A stretch of DNA of 61,591 nt from Imperialibacter sp. EC-SDR9 (GTDB taxonomy: Bacteria; Bacteroidota; Bacteroidia; Cytophagales; Cyclobacteriaceae). The position numbers were made by a program, and so were the translations under genes. The stretch's first letter is position 1. Each line of letters starts with the position of its first letter. The stretch covers positions 1 through 61,591 of the forward strand of contig NZ_LR701608.1 in assembly GCF_902498805.1 (NCBI RefSeq). The letters are read 5' to 3'. Below the pieces are notes generated by a model. The model saw only the letters and a program-made list of their open reading frames with translations. It searched no databases and was not told the DNA's origin. This document shows positions 17,567 to 26,276 of this stretch, piece by piece.

Positions 17567-18946
17567 CTATGCCAGTATGTTTGCCAATTTGCCGGTGCTG
17601 TCGGCAAAGCTGGTCTTTTCAATGTTCAGTGCCTCCAGCATGGTCACATAAAGATTGGCCAAAGGGGTTTCTTTTTCGTAGATCAGGTTTTGCCCCGGTT
17701 TAATTCTTCCCCCAGCCCTGCCAGCTAAAAGCACGGGCAGATTGCGGGGCGAGTGTCGGTTGCCGTCCCGCAGGTCGGAGCTGAACATGATCATGGAGTT
17801 ATCAAAAACATTGCTTTCACCTTCTTTCATGGATTTCAACTTTTCAATGAAGTAGGCGTACTGCTCCATGTGCCACTGGGTGATCTTGACATATTGCGCC
17901 AGCTTCTTCTCGTCGTCCATGTGGTGAGAAATAGAATGGTGGCCGTCGTTTACGCCGGGGAGGAAGGAGAAGTTACGGTTGCTCACCGAGTTGCCAAACA
18001 AAAATGTGCTCACCCGGGAAGCGTCGCTCCAGAAGGCAAGGGCCATGATATCGAGCATCATGCGGGTCTTTTCGGTCACGTCCACTCCGCTGCGCACCTC
18101 CGCATATTCTTCAATGTTCTGATTCAGGCGAATCAGTTCCTTTTTAACGTCGCCGGTCAGGTTGGTTGCAAATTTTTCCTGATTGGCTCCGTCGGAAATC
18201 CTTTTTTCCAGGCTGTAAACTGAATCCAGGTATTCCGTCAGCTTATCCTGGTCTGACCTGCCAAGGTTTCTCTTGAGGCTTTTGGCATCATCCAGCACAG
18301 CGTCGAGCACACTTTGCTTCCACGGATCGTTTTTAATTTTCGCCCCGGGAACGTACCTGCCAAACAATCTGTCGAATGCCATCTTTGGGTCGATCTCCTT
18401 GGTTAGCGGTTGCGTTGCTGTTTTCCAGGAGATACTTGAGGCGTACAATCTCGTCAGCCCCACGTTAATGTCCACTCCAGTTGCTATGCGATCCAGACCA
18501 TATTCCAATGAAGGAAACAGAGTATCTCCGCCCACGTGGTTGGCGATAACCTGGTCGATAGAAACGCCTCCGCTGTTGATATTGTCACCAGTGGTCTGCC
18601 GAATTCTGGTAGAGGTGAGAAGGTTGGCAGTTTTGGTGTAGTGACCGTCGGCTGTTCTAAGCGAATTCATATTCATCAGCTCTCCCAGCACAAGGAAATC
18701 ATCTTGCAGGTGCTTGAGCGGCAGCAGCTGTTGGGTAAACTCATAGCTCCGACCAACAGTAGCCGGTGTCCAGTGGTGAGGGTGCACGCCGTTTGGCATC
18801 ACAATAAAGGCTGTTCTCAACGGGGACTTAGACGGAACCGGGGAGCTCATGCCAGGTAGCGCCATGGCGTCGAGAAAAGGTAAGGCCATGCAGGCACCCA
18901 CCCCTTTTAGCATTCTTCTTCTGGATATTTGCCACTTCTTACTCAT
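17567..18946 (-). CDS. DUF1552 protein with Tat-type signal
   Basis: 459-residue exported protein of the DUF1552 family, common in planctomycetes, myxobacteria and some Bacteroidota, with no established biochemical function. The N-terminus carries a twin-arginine-like signal (SRRRMLKGVGACMALPFLDA), so it is probably exported folded. Motifs seen include MPNGVHPHHWTP near residue 50 and NDGHHSISHH near 335. Its ATG overlaps the stop of the upstream DUF1592 gene by four bases (ATGA), so translation is probably coupled. This pairing recurs widely in genomes (family knowledge). Confidence 0.88.
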   Translation of the reverse strand: MSKKWQISRRRMLKGVGACMALPFLDAMALPGMSSPVPSKSPLRTAFIVMPNGVHPHHWTPATVGRSYEFTQQLLPLKHLQDDFLVLGELMNMNSLRTADGHYTKTANLLTSTRIRQTTGDNINSGGVSIDQVIANHVGGDTLFPSLEYGLDRIATGVDINVGLTRLYASSISWKTATQPLTKEIDPKMAFDRLFGRYVPGAKIKNDPWKQSVLDAVLDDAKSLKRNLGRSDQDKLTEYLDSVYSLEKRISDGANQEKFATNLTGDVKKELIRLNQNIEEYAEVRSGVDVTEKTRMMLDIMALAFWSDASRVSTFLFGNSVSNRNFSFLPGVNDGHHSISHHMDDEKKLAQYVKITQWHMEQYAYFIEKLKSMKEGESNVFDNSMIMFSSDLRDGNRHSPRNLPVLLAGRAGGRIKPGQNLIYEKETPLANLYVTMLEALNIEKTSFADSTGKLANILA

Positions 18947-20913
18947 AATACTTCATTTATCTTGTCCCTGAAATCATTGATTTTCATTCTGAACGGATAG
19001 CTTTTCACCAATTCAACAATAAATGGATCAGGGTTAAAATTATTCTCTAATAAAGCTGTTTCCAGCTTTCGAAGCGCCGGCTCATCTGTAAAAATGGTGC
19101 CACGGCCTAAAGCATAAGAAAGCACTTTTGTAGCCAGATTTCTAGCAATTTTCTCTTTCTCGTCCATTAACAATACCTTCAGCTCAGCAGGCCCGTTAAA
19201 CTCCCTGCCATCTGCCAGAGTACCGGAGGCATCAATAGCCACCTTGCCGTAGCTGTCTCTCCACCGTCCGGTAGCATCAAAATTTTCAAGCCCCAGGCCC
19301 AGCGGATCCATTTTCTGGTGGCAGCTAAAACATCCGGGACTCGAACGATGCCTCTCCAGTAGTTTTCTAAGGCCCAGTTCGCTATGTGCTCCTTCATCTT
19401 CCACCAGCTCAGCCACTTCTGGTGGTGGTGGTGGTGGTGAAATACCCATGATCTGCTCCATCACATATTTCCCTCGCAGCACCGGGCTTGTGCGCACCGG
19501 CAGTGAGGAAACAGTCAGCACACTGCCCATGCCCATCACTCCACCTCTGTTGGCATTGGCCAAAAGCACTTTTTTGTATTCATCAGTAAAGTTGCCCTCC
19601 ACGCCATAGAAATCGGCGAGCTTCTGGTTCAGAAACGTGTAATTGCTGTTGACCAGCTCCATCATGTTCTTGCTGTCAGTCAGCACATAGTAGAAGTATT
19701 CCACTGTTTCCCGGTACAGCGCCTCCCGAAGCGGCATATCAAAGTCAGGAAACTTCTCAGGGTCTACGATGGGCTGCGTATCAAGTAACTTGTTGATGCC
19801 CAACCACTGGGTGGAGAAGCTTTCAGCAAACCGCCGGGCTTTTGGATCGGCCAGCATGCGTTTCACCTGGCCTTCCAGCACTAGTGTATCTTGTAGCTTG
19901 CCCATGTAGGCAAGGCTGAATAACTCATCATCCGGCATGCTTGACCACAAGAAATAAGAAAGCCTTGAGGCCATCTCAAAATCGCTGAGGTAATAGGGCT
20001 TACTGTTAGGCGGCTCCTCCTCTGTTCTGTATAGAAAATGAGGCGAAACCATCACCATCTTATACACCTGGGCAATACTCTGGTCAAACCTTTGGGGATT
20101 ATCAAGTGAGTCCATGCCCTGGTACACCTGAGTGAACAAAGTGCCCAGTCTGGCTTTCTCGTCATCTTTCAAAAACCTTCGATAGGCTTTGGTGGCAAAT
20201 GGTAAAATAGTTTTTTCGGCCGCCAATTGTGCGTGCGTACTGCTGCTATAGGAGTCGTCGAAAAGTGATTTTACCCACACGGTTAGCCTGGTCAGCCATG
20301 AGGGGTCATACTCCTCCGGCGCTATCTTTCTCCACAATTGCTCGTTTTCTGCCACTCCTTGAAGGATAAGGTCTGCCGCATCGTAATATCTTTCCAGTTT
20401 CAGGGGCGTGATGAAAAGTGAGCCTCCCTGATTGTCGAAGCCACCACCACCGGAACCATCGGACGGGAAATAGCTCCGGGCATCAAAGTCATAACCCGTC
20501 AAATCTTTCACGGTGTACTGATACTCGGTATGGCTGAGACGCCGGATGACAATTTGACCAGGCACGTGCTCTTTGAGCGAGCTCTGAAGAATGCCATTAA
20601 TGCCATCTACAAGGAGGCGATAGTCTTCGTCCGAAAGAGGTGACTTCGACTTGGGTGGCATGTCCCGGCTCTCGATTTGTTCAAGTACTTTGAGCCAAAA
20701 GGCACCATCTTTAACTACTCTGGCCTTTTCCTTGTAATTATCAAGGTTGACATTGGCCTTGGGCATGTTCGTGTTGTGGCATTCGAAACACTTCTGCGAG
20801 AGCAGAGGCCTGATCTCGGTGTCGTAATCATATAGCTCCTGAGCTGAGGCTTTTGTTGTAAAAGCGCTCAGCAAAATGGCCAGGCAAAAGCATATAAATT
20901 GAGGGTGCTTCAT
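18943..20913 (-). CDS. DUF1587/DUF1592/DUF1588/DUF1585 multidomain c-type cytochrome protein
   Basis: 656 residues from the ATG at 20913, which gives a clean signal peptide (MKHPQFICFCLAILLSAFTT). An upstream in-frame start at 20964 would bury it. The first haem c site CFECH (42-46) lies in a planctomycete-type cytochrome domain. DUF1587 (RRLSHTEYQYTVKDLTGYDF), DUF1595, DUF1592 (SRLSYFLWSSMPDDELF), DUF1588 with the proline run before EVAEL, and DUF1585 follow. A second haem site lies in CFSCHQKMDPLGLGLENFD. The protein should be periplasmic or surface-located and carry two haems. Its reaction is unknown; oxidation of some polymer or small molecule is often guessed but unproven. First gene of the three-gene operon. 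Confidence 0.9.
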   Translation of the reverse strand: MKHPQFICFCLAILLSAFTTKASAQELYDYDTEIRPLLSQKCFECHNTNMPKANVNLDNYKEKARVVKDGAFWLKVLEQIESRDMPPKSKSPLSDEDYRLLVDGINGILQSSLKEHVPGQIVIRRLSHTEYQYTVKDLTGYDFDARSYFPSDGSGGGGFDNQGGSLFITPLKLERYYDAADLILQGVAENEQLWRKIAPEEYDPSWLTRLTVWVKSLFDDSYSSSTHAQLAAEKTILPFATKAYRRFLKDDEKARLGTLFTQVYQGMDSLDNPQRFDQSIAQVYKMVMVSPHFLYRTEEEPPNSKPYYLSDFEMASRLSYFLWSSMPDDELFSLAYMGKLQDTLVLEGQVKRMLADPKARRFAESFSTQWLGINKLLDTQPIVDPEKFPDFDMPLREALYRETVEYFYYVLTDSKNMMELVNSNYTFLNQKLADFYGVEGNFTDEYKKVLLANANRGGVMGMGSVLTVSSLPVRTSPVLRGKYVMEQIMGISPPPPPPEVAELVEDEGAHSELGLRKLLERHRSSPGCFSCHQKMDPLGLGLENFDATGRWRDSYGKVAIDASGTLADGREFNGPAELKVLLMDEKEKIARNLATKVLSYALGRGTIFTDEPALRKLETALLENNFNPDPFIVELVKSYPFRMKINDFRDKINEVL

Positions 20914-21076
20914 AACTGTTTTGCAGTTGTTGGCGGAAAATGTTCCCGCACAAATACGCAGCAAGTCTCAATTTAGCAATTTTTGGCTCTGCAAACGATA
21001 TAGATAAGAAGGAGGGCTAAAAAATTATGTGTTTGGGCAATTTATGGGATATGCACAAACCAGTCAGCCGAATTGA

Positions 21077-21427
21077 CTAGATAATCGTTATTCTGGTTTT
21101 CTTTGAAGAGATGGTCGCAAAGATCGTTTGCCGGAAAGGATAGTTACCAAAAAGAAAGTGTAAAAGCCGTTTTGTAACCTGCTCTTTCTCTTCTTCACTA
21201 TTATACCTGAGTAGTATAACACTACAGTCTTTTATTTGGTGGGCAAAAACAAGTTCACCAAAATCCTTGTCCTCAGTTACTATGGAGGCGCTTTTCTGAG
21301 TAGCCAATCGAATTACTTCTTCGTCGGAAACACCCCTGGACTCATCAAATATCGAAAACACGCTAAAGTCAGCCTGTCTTAATTCAAGAATAATAGAAAG
21401 GCTTAAATTCTCATCTGCCAAAAGCAT
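21077..21427 (-). CDS. DUF5615 PIN-like protein, putative toxin
   Basis: 116-residue protein with the PIN-like fold of the DUF5615/Mut7-C group, expected to be an RNase. Acidic residues sit where metal ligands belong: Asp5-Glu6 in LLADENLS, and Asp53/Asp55 in VTEDKDFGELV. It starts 9 bases after the stop of the DUF433 gene. The DUF433-DUF5615 pair is a well-known toxin-antitoxin-type arrangement; activity here is inferred from that. Confidence 0.85.
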   Translation of the reverse strand: MLLADENLSLSIILELRQADFSVFSIFDESRGVSDEEVIRLATQKSASIVTEDKDFGELVFAHQIKDCSVILLRYNSEEEKEQVTKRLLHFLFGNYPFRQTIFATISSKKTRITII

Positions 21428-21436
21428 CTGGAAAGG

Positions 21437-21664
21437 TCAGTCGATAATTATCTCGTTTGAAATCACTTCAGCGGCATAATCGCATGCCGCCTCTATTTGC
21501 TCTTTTGAAAGATGAGGATAGGAGTTCAAAATATCATCAAAAGTGGATCCGCCTGCCAGTTTTTTCATGATAAGTTCAACACTGATTCGGGTCCCCTTTA
21601 TAGTAGGTTTCCCGAGCAAAATTTTAGGGTTCCGAACTATTATTCCCTTGTAGCTCATAATCAT
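21437..21664 (-). CDS. DUF433 protein, putative antitoxin
   Basis: 75 residues with the DUF433 signature: PKILLGKPTIKGTRISVELI followed by a helix-turn-helix-like segment (GGSTFDDILNSYPHLSKEQI). It is expected to bind the DUF5615 partner encoded directly downstream and probably its own promoter. Two ATGs two codons apart (21664 and 21658) could serve as start. It lies 30 bases downstream of the exonuclease gene in the same direction, so it may share that transcript or use a promoter in the AT-rich gap. Confidence 0.87.
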   Translation of the reverse strand: MIMSYKGIIVRNPKILLGKPTIKGTRISVELIMKKLAGGSTFDDILNSYPHLSKEQIEAACDYAAEVISNEIIID

Positions 21665-21694
21665 ACATTGTTAAACCAATTTAGTTGATTAATA

Positions 21695-23071
21695 CTAATA
21701 TTCAACCACCGCCTCCACCCTTTTGGTTTCGAGGTAGTGGTAAATCAGGCGGTTCACCTCCCTATTTGGTTTTTTTGGTTGAATGCAGTCCCTGATCAGG
21801 TCAGGGCTATTGCCCAGCAGGTCGGCATCGGCGTAACCAAAACCTTTGTAGTTGCCATTCTCAATACAAATAATCGTCTTCTCTTCCGTATGGCGGCCTT
21901 TGTCAAATATAAAACAGTTGGGATGCTTGAACTGCCAGGAACGCATGGCCAAAGTCGCCCGTTCGTTATAAATATCGCTTTCCTCCTTGCCAACGCAAGC
22001 CCCTTGGCATGACTGCAAGCTATAATCAAAGCAACCTCTCTCCGGCGTCACCTGCCTTTCCAGTCCAGCAATGTGGGCGCACAGCTGAAAGCGTTTGACC
22101 AATCGCCTTAGCACCTTCAACGATTCGTCCTCAGAGGAGCAAACAACAAATGGCTCTGCTTTGCCATCAACCTTTCCGACTTTGAAATGGATGTAGCCAT
22201 CGATTTGAAGATCGGCAAAGAGGCCGTACCGGTAAGAGTTTCGTAACTGCATCCTGTTGTACACAGGCTGCACTTTTTTGATTTCCTCACTTTCCAGCAA
22301 AAGTGCCACCAGCTCATTGCCCGTCTCTTCAAAAGTGACAGAAGCTGCTTTGTTTTTCAGCTCTCTGCCTTTCAAACCAGCCGGTTTCTTCAGGTGTTGA
22401 GTAACCCGGCTTCTAATATTCTTGCTTTTGCCTATGTAAATCACCTCACCGGCCTGGTTATGGAAATAGTAGACGCCTGGGTTTTCTGGCAAACTGGAAA
22501 TTTCCTCCCAGGTAAGAAACTCGTTGACCTTGCCAATGCCCACACCGGCTTGCAAAAATTTATTGAAAACTGCTCCCTTGTCTGCCTGGAGTAGAATCTC
22601 TATCAGCTTTACCGTGGCGAAGGCGTCGCCTCCAGCTCTGTGTCGGTTTTCTATTTCGATGCCCAGGCTCTTGCACAAATTACCCAGGCTATAGCTCGAT
22701 TTTCCCGGCAATATCTTCCTGCTGAGCTTAACAGTGCAAAGCGTGTCCCGCTTGAACTCGTAGCCAAGGCGTTTGAACTCGTGCCTCACAAATCCATAAT
22801 CGAAGTTCACGTTGTGCGCAACAAATATTTTGCCTTCGGTCACCTCCACAATCTTCTTGGCTACCTCAAAAAATCTGGGCGCATCTTCCACCATTTCATT
22901 GGTAATGCCGGTGAGTTTGGTAATGAAGGGGGGGATATTGCATTCGGGGTTAATCAGCGTAGTAAATTCATCAACAACCTGCGTGCCATCATGGACATAA
23001 ATGGCAATTTCCGTGATTTTGGAAAACTGTGCATTGCCCCCTGTTGTCTCAATGTCGATGATAGCGTACAT
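21695..23071 (-). CDS. DEDDh exonuclease fused to a GIY-YIG (UvrC/Cho-like) nuclease
   Basis: 458 residues with two nuclease modules. Residues 1-165 are a DnaQ-like 3'-5' exonuclease with all DEDDh residues: Asp6 and Glu8 (DIETTG), Asp91 (HNVNFDYGF), His144 and Asp149 (HRAGGDAF). Residues about 197-275 are a GIY-YIG domain: GVYYFHNQAG, then VIYIGKSKNIRSRV with the catalytic Arg. The C-terminal part has a cysteine cluster (RGCFDYSLQSCQGACVGK). The same order occurs in Bacteroidota and in actinobacterial UvrC-like proteins, which points to a Cho-like role in DNA repair. It is not the core polymerase III epsilon subunit. Confidence 0.9.
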   Translation of the reverse strand: MYAIIDIETTGGNAQFSKITEIAIYVHDGTQVVDEFTTLINPECNIPPFITKLTGITNEMVEDAPRFFEVAKKIVEVTEGKIFVAHNVNFDYGFVRHEFKRLGYEFKRDTLCTVKLSRKILPGKSSYSLGNLCKSLGIEIENRHRAGGDAFATVKLIEILLQADKGAVFNKFLQAGVGIGKVNEFLTWEEISSLPENPGVYYFHNQAGEVIYIGKSKNIRSRVTQHLKKPAGLKGRELKNKAASVTFEETGNELVALLLESEEIKKVQPVYNRMQLRNSYRYGLFADLQIDGYIHFKVGKVDGKAEPFVVCSSEDESLKVLRRLVKRFQLCAHIAGLERQVTPERGCFDYSLQSCQGACVGKEESDIYNERATLAMRSWQFKHPNCFIFDKGRHTEEKTIICIENGNYKGFGYADADLLGNSPDLIRDCIQPKKPNREVNRLIYHYLETKRVEAVVEY

Positions 23072-23270
23072 ACACTCAAATATGTGAAGTTTTTTCGGCT
23101 TTCTGAAGCTGCATGAACGCCAATAGATAAGAAGATGCTCCTACACCATATCCTCGCTTAAGCAGAATTTTCCAACTGACGCATCGACCGGACCTATTTA
23201 AATCGTTTGCGTAACTTTTTTCAAAAGAACTGGAAACTTTCCGAGACAGCTTTCGTTTCTTTGCATATTA

Positions 23271-23288
23271 GTTCGTTTAAAACCGAAC
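23271..23288. promoter_or_regulatory. Operator copy 1 upstream of the GbsR-like regulator gene
   Basis: The 18-base dyad GTTCGTTTAAAACCGAAC has perfect 5-base arms (GTTCG/CGAAC) and inner TT/AA symmetry. It lies 25 bases before the regulator's ATG (23314). A nearly identical copy lies before the efflux operon at 23789; the two match at 16 of 18 positions, and flanking bases (TTA before, CAAA after) are also shared. It is best read as the autoregulatory site of the adjacent regulator. Confidence 0.7.
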
Positions 23289-23313
23289 CAAATAAACCAA
23301 AGTTTTAGCACCC

Positions 23314-23772
23314 ATGAACGAAAAAGCCAGAGTTGATTATGTTGAGAAAGTCGGCGTGTTCTTTGAGCAGAACGGATACCCACCGGTGGCGGGAAGGCTC
23401 ATTGGGTATCTGATGACTTCGAATGAGAAAGGTAGAACTTTCTATGAGATTCATCAATTCGTTAATGCCAGCAAAAGCTCTGTAAGCAACGCCCTCAATA
23501 AGCTTGTAGAAAAGGGTTTAGTTAAGTATTTAACAATCTCCGGAGATAGAAAAAGATATTTCTTTCTTGACCTTAAGCCATGGATCGGTCAAACAAAAGA
23601 GAGGGCAGAGTTCTTTTCTTCTTTTTCATCATTGATCAATGACTGCGTGTCTATCAGGGATGACAAGCAGTCCGAATTTACTCAAGACTTGATGAAGCTG
23701 GAGGCCTTCCACAAGTACCTGGCTGCGGAGATGCCCAAGATTATTGACAAGTGGGAAAAGATGCATTCATAA
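23314..23772 (+). CDS. GbsR/MarR-family transcriptional regulator of the second efflux operon
   Basis: 152 residues with a winged-helix domain of the GbsR type: GRLIGYLMTSNEKGRTFYEI, recognition region ASKSSVSNALNKLVEKGLVK (about 50-70) and wing YLTISGDRKRYFFLD, followed by a helical dimer domain. It precedes an outer membrane protein, adaptor and RND permease in the same direction. The same dyad occurs before its own start and before the first pump gene, so it probably represses both (inference). The ligand is unknown. Confidence 0.87.
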   Translation: MNEKARVDYVEKVGVFFEQNGYPPVAGRLIGYLMTSNEKGRTFYEIHQFVNASKSSVSNALNKLVEKGLVKYLTISGDRKRYFFLDLKPWIGQTKERAEFFSSFSSLINDCVSIRDDKQSEFTQDLMKLEAFHKYLAAEMPKIIDKWEKMHS

Positions 23773-23788
23773 AAATTTTACATAGTTA

Positions 23789-23806
23789 GTTCTTTTAAAA
23801 ACGAAC
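23789..23806. promoter_or_regulatory. Operator copy 2 upstream of the efflux operon
   Basis: The dyad GTTCTTTTAAAAACGAAC differs from copy 1 at two of 18 positions and keeps the GTTC/GAAC arms. It lies 12 bases before the ATG of the TolC gene (23819), inside the 46-base gap after the regulator gene. This implies the pump genes have their own controlled start in addition to read-through from the regulator. Confidence 0.7.
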
Positions 23807-23818
23807 CAAACGAATCAA

Positions 23819-25189
23819 ATGAAAGGAATAATAATGTGTGTGGGGTTGGTAGCAGCAAGTTGGATTGCCCAACCAGTGCTGGCGCAAGAAGCTACGTCGG
23901 ATGGAAATTACAGCCTGCAGGAAATACTTGGGCTGGCGCTTGAGCATCATGTAGAGATACGGAAAGCAGACCTCAGCATCCTGGAAGGCCAGCAAAAAGT
24001 AAGGGAGGTGAAGGCTCAAGCTTTGCCACAACTCAATGGCAACGCCAATCTGACTGATAACCTATTGTTGCCCGTGCTTATTTTGCCTGGCGAATTTACT
24101 GGCAACCCGGGTACTGTTTCACAGGTGCGAATTGGTACGCAGTATAATTTTGCTGCTTCCGCCTCAGCCTCCCAACAGATTTTCAACCAATCTGTGTTCA
24201 CCGGACTTCAAGCCGCCAAGGCCAGCGAAGAATTTTATGAGCTGAGCAAGTCACTTACTGAGGAGCAAGTGATTGAGCAAGTGGCCTCGCTTTACTATCA
24301 GGTGCTGATTACCCAGCATCAATTGGAGCAATTGGAAAGTACTTTGCAAAAATTGGAAGAAAATGTTCGGCTGGTAGCACTTCAGGTAGATGCGGGCTTT
24401 GTAAAGAAAACCGATTTGAGTCGCCTGAAGGTAAGTCAGACCAACCTAAAAACACAGGCTCAGGGGATCAGCGATGGCTTGTCGCAACAAAAGAATTTGC
24501 TAAAGTATTACACTGGCATCCCTCTTGTGCAGGATGTTAGCTTGGAAGGATTAAACCCAGCTGAAATGCCCGGTCAGGTTCAGTTAGCTGACGATTCCGA
24601 AGTAACTGACCTGACCTCCTACCGCCTGCTCGATGCACAGCAGCACCTGTACAGCCTGGAAGAAAAAAGCTTCAAGTCAGGCTACTTTCCTACTCTGGCG
24701 TTTACAGCCCAGTATGCCTACAATGGCGTGGGCAACAACTTTGACTACTTCAAGTCAAAAGAAAACAGCACACTCAACTGGTACGACAATGCATCAATCG
24801 GGCTTCAACTGAGCATCCCTATTTTCGACGGCTTCAGAAAAGACGCCCAGATACAGCAGTCAAAAATTCACTTGCTGAAAGTACAGGAAGATAAGAGGTC
24901 AACAGAAAAAATGTTGAACCTGCAAAGGGCCAACGCTTTGAATACCATCAGAACAAGCAGAGAAAGCCTCCTCGCTCAGCAGGAAAACGTAGCCCTGGCG
25001 CAGGAAGTTTATAATGAAGGTCAGCAGACTTATAGCGAAGGAGTCACTTCTTTGTCAGATTTGCTAGATGCCGAGACAGCACTTACAGACGCTCAGCTAG
25101 GCTATGCATCTGCCCTTTTACAATACAGACTATCAGAACTCCAACTCCTCAAATCAGAAGGAAATATCAAATCATTAGTCAATCAATAA
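23819..25189 (+). CDS. TolC family outer membrane efflux protein (second pump)
   Basis: 456-residue OEP-type protein with signal peptide (about 1-22, ending VLAQEA) and two TolC repeats of long helices (about 60-220 and 270-450). The sequence SEGVTSLSDLLDAETALTDAQ near the C-terminus is a typical hallmark of the family. It is unusual among RND operons in being placed before the adaptor and permease, an order often seen in Bacteroidota. The adaptor gene starts 16 bases after its stop. Confidence 0.9.
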   Translation: MKGIIMCVGLVAASWIAQPVLAQEATSDGNYSLQEILGLALEHHVEIRKADLSILEGQQKVREVKAQALPQLNGNANLTDNLLLPVLILPGEFTGNPGTVSQVRIGTQYNFAASASASQQIFNQSVFTGLQAAKASEEFYELSKSLTEEQVIEQVASLYYQVLITQHQLEQLESTLQKLEENVRLVALQVDAGFVKKTDLSRLKVSQTNLKTQAQGISDGLSQQKNLLKYYTGIPLVQDVSLEGLNPAEMPGQVQLADDSEVTDLTSYRLLDAQQHLYSLEEKSFKSGYFPTLAFTAQYAYNGVGNNFDYFKSKENSTLNWYDNASIGLQLSIPIFDGFRKDAQIQQSKIHLLKVQEDKRSTEKMLNLQRANALNTIRTSRESLLAQQENVALAQEVYNEGQQTYSEGVTSLSDLLDAETALTDAQLGYASALLQYRLSELQLLKSEGNIKSLVNQ

Positions 25190-25205
25190 CACATCGACAA
25201 AGAAG

Positions 25206-26264
25206 ATGAAAAAGATCATTATAAATACAGTAGTAGTGCTTGCCATCATTGGCGGTATTGTGTGGGTGCTGAAAGGCAACAAGGAAGAGGCCGCCGCATT
25301 GACCAGCCTGGCTCAGCAATCGAACGGCTACGTGGCCGTGAGGGTGGAAAAGGCTAAAATGGAGTCGCTGAAAGATGGCTTTGCTGCCTTCGGAAACTTT
25401 GAACCAACCAGAGAGCTCACCTTTGTTTCTGAAATTTCGGGCAGGGTAGTTTCAATCAATGCCGAGAAGGGGGACAAGGTTTCAAGGTCTCAAACTATGG
25501 CAACGCTTGATCATGAGCTGCTTCAAAACGAGGTAGTTGCATCAGAGGCAGCGTTCAAAAAAATGAAAGCTGACCTTGAAAAGTACGAGAAACTGGCTGA
25601 AGGCGGTGCCATCACCTCTCAGCAACTGGAAGACGCCAAGCTTGGCTACACCAACGCTGACATAAGGCTCAAAAATGCAAAGAGGAAACTGCAAGACTCG
25701 AGCATCAAAGCGCCGTTCGCAGGCACCGTGAATGCCCGTTACATCGAAGTCGGCTCCTATCTGAACGCAGGTGCGAAAATGTTTGACATTGTTGACGTGA
25801 GCAAGTTAAAACTAGTTGTGAAAGTGACAGAAGCACAGGTTTTCCAAATTCAAAAAGGGATGGCCGTCACTGTTTCTTCTGATATTCTTCCCAACAAGAC
25901 ATTTGAAGGCAAAGTGGCTTTCATTGGCGTAAAAGCCGACGCAAGCCTGAACTACCCTGTGGAAGTAGAGGTCAACAATTCAACTGAACAACTGAAAGCT
26001 GGCATGTATGCACAGGCGCAATTTGGCACAGGAGATGTGACTCCCCAGCTTACTGTAACCAGAAATGCAATCATTGGCAGTCTTGACCACGCCCAGGTGT
26101 ATGTGAATGAGAGCAACAAGGCTGTGCTAAAGTCTGTGACCACTGGAAGCTCGGTGGGCGAAAGGGTAGCTATTGTAGCGGGCTTGAAAGAAGGTGAGTC
26201 GGTGATCACCAGCGGCCAGATCAACCTGAGCAATGGTGATGTCATTGAAGTACTACAAAACTAA
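25206..26264 (+). CDS. RND periplasmic adaptor (second pump)
   Basis: 352 residues: N-terminal membrane anchor (IIINTVVVLAIIGGIVWVL), first lipoyl half (ISGRVVSINAEKGDKVSRSQ), a short coiled-coil hairpin (about 110-150), second lipoyl half (SIKAPFAGTVNARYIEVGSY), then beta-barrel and membrane-proximal domains (VAIVAGLKEGESVITSGQ). This is the standard membrane fusion protein order. It bridges the TolC-like protein and the RND permease, whose gene starts 12 bases downstream. Confidence 0.92.
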   Translation: MKKIIINTVVVLAIIGGIVWVLKGNKEEAAALTSLAQQSNGYVAVRVEKAKMESLKDGFAAFGNFEPTRELTFVSEISGRVVSINAEKGDKVSRSQTMATLDHELLQNEVVASEAAFKKMKADLEKYEKLAEGGAITSQQLEDAKLGYTNADIRLKNAKRKLQDSSIKAPFAGTVNARYIEVGSYLNAGAKMFDIVDVSKLKLVVKVTEAQVFQIQKGMAVTVSSDILPNKTFEGKVAFIGVKADASLNYPVEVEVNNSTEQLKAGMYAQAQFGTGDVTPQLTVTRNAIIGSLDHAQVYVNESNKAVLKSVTTGSSVGERVAIVAGLKEGESVITSGQINLSNGDVIEVLQN

Positions 26265-26276
26265 GCACCGGCAATC

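Noticed and set aside
19420-19440. Trinucleotide repeat (GGT)n resembling a phase-variable tract
   Set aside because: It encodes the proline run typical of DUF1588/DUF1592 proteins; a triplet repeat would not shift frame.
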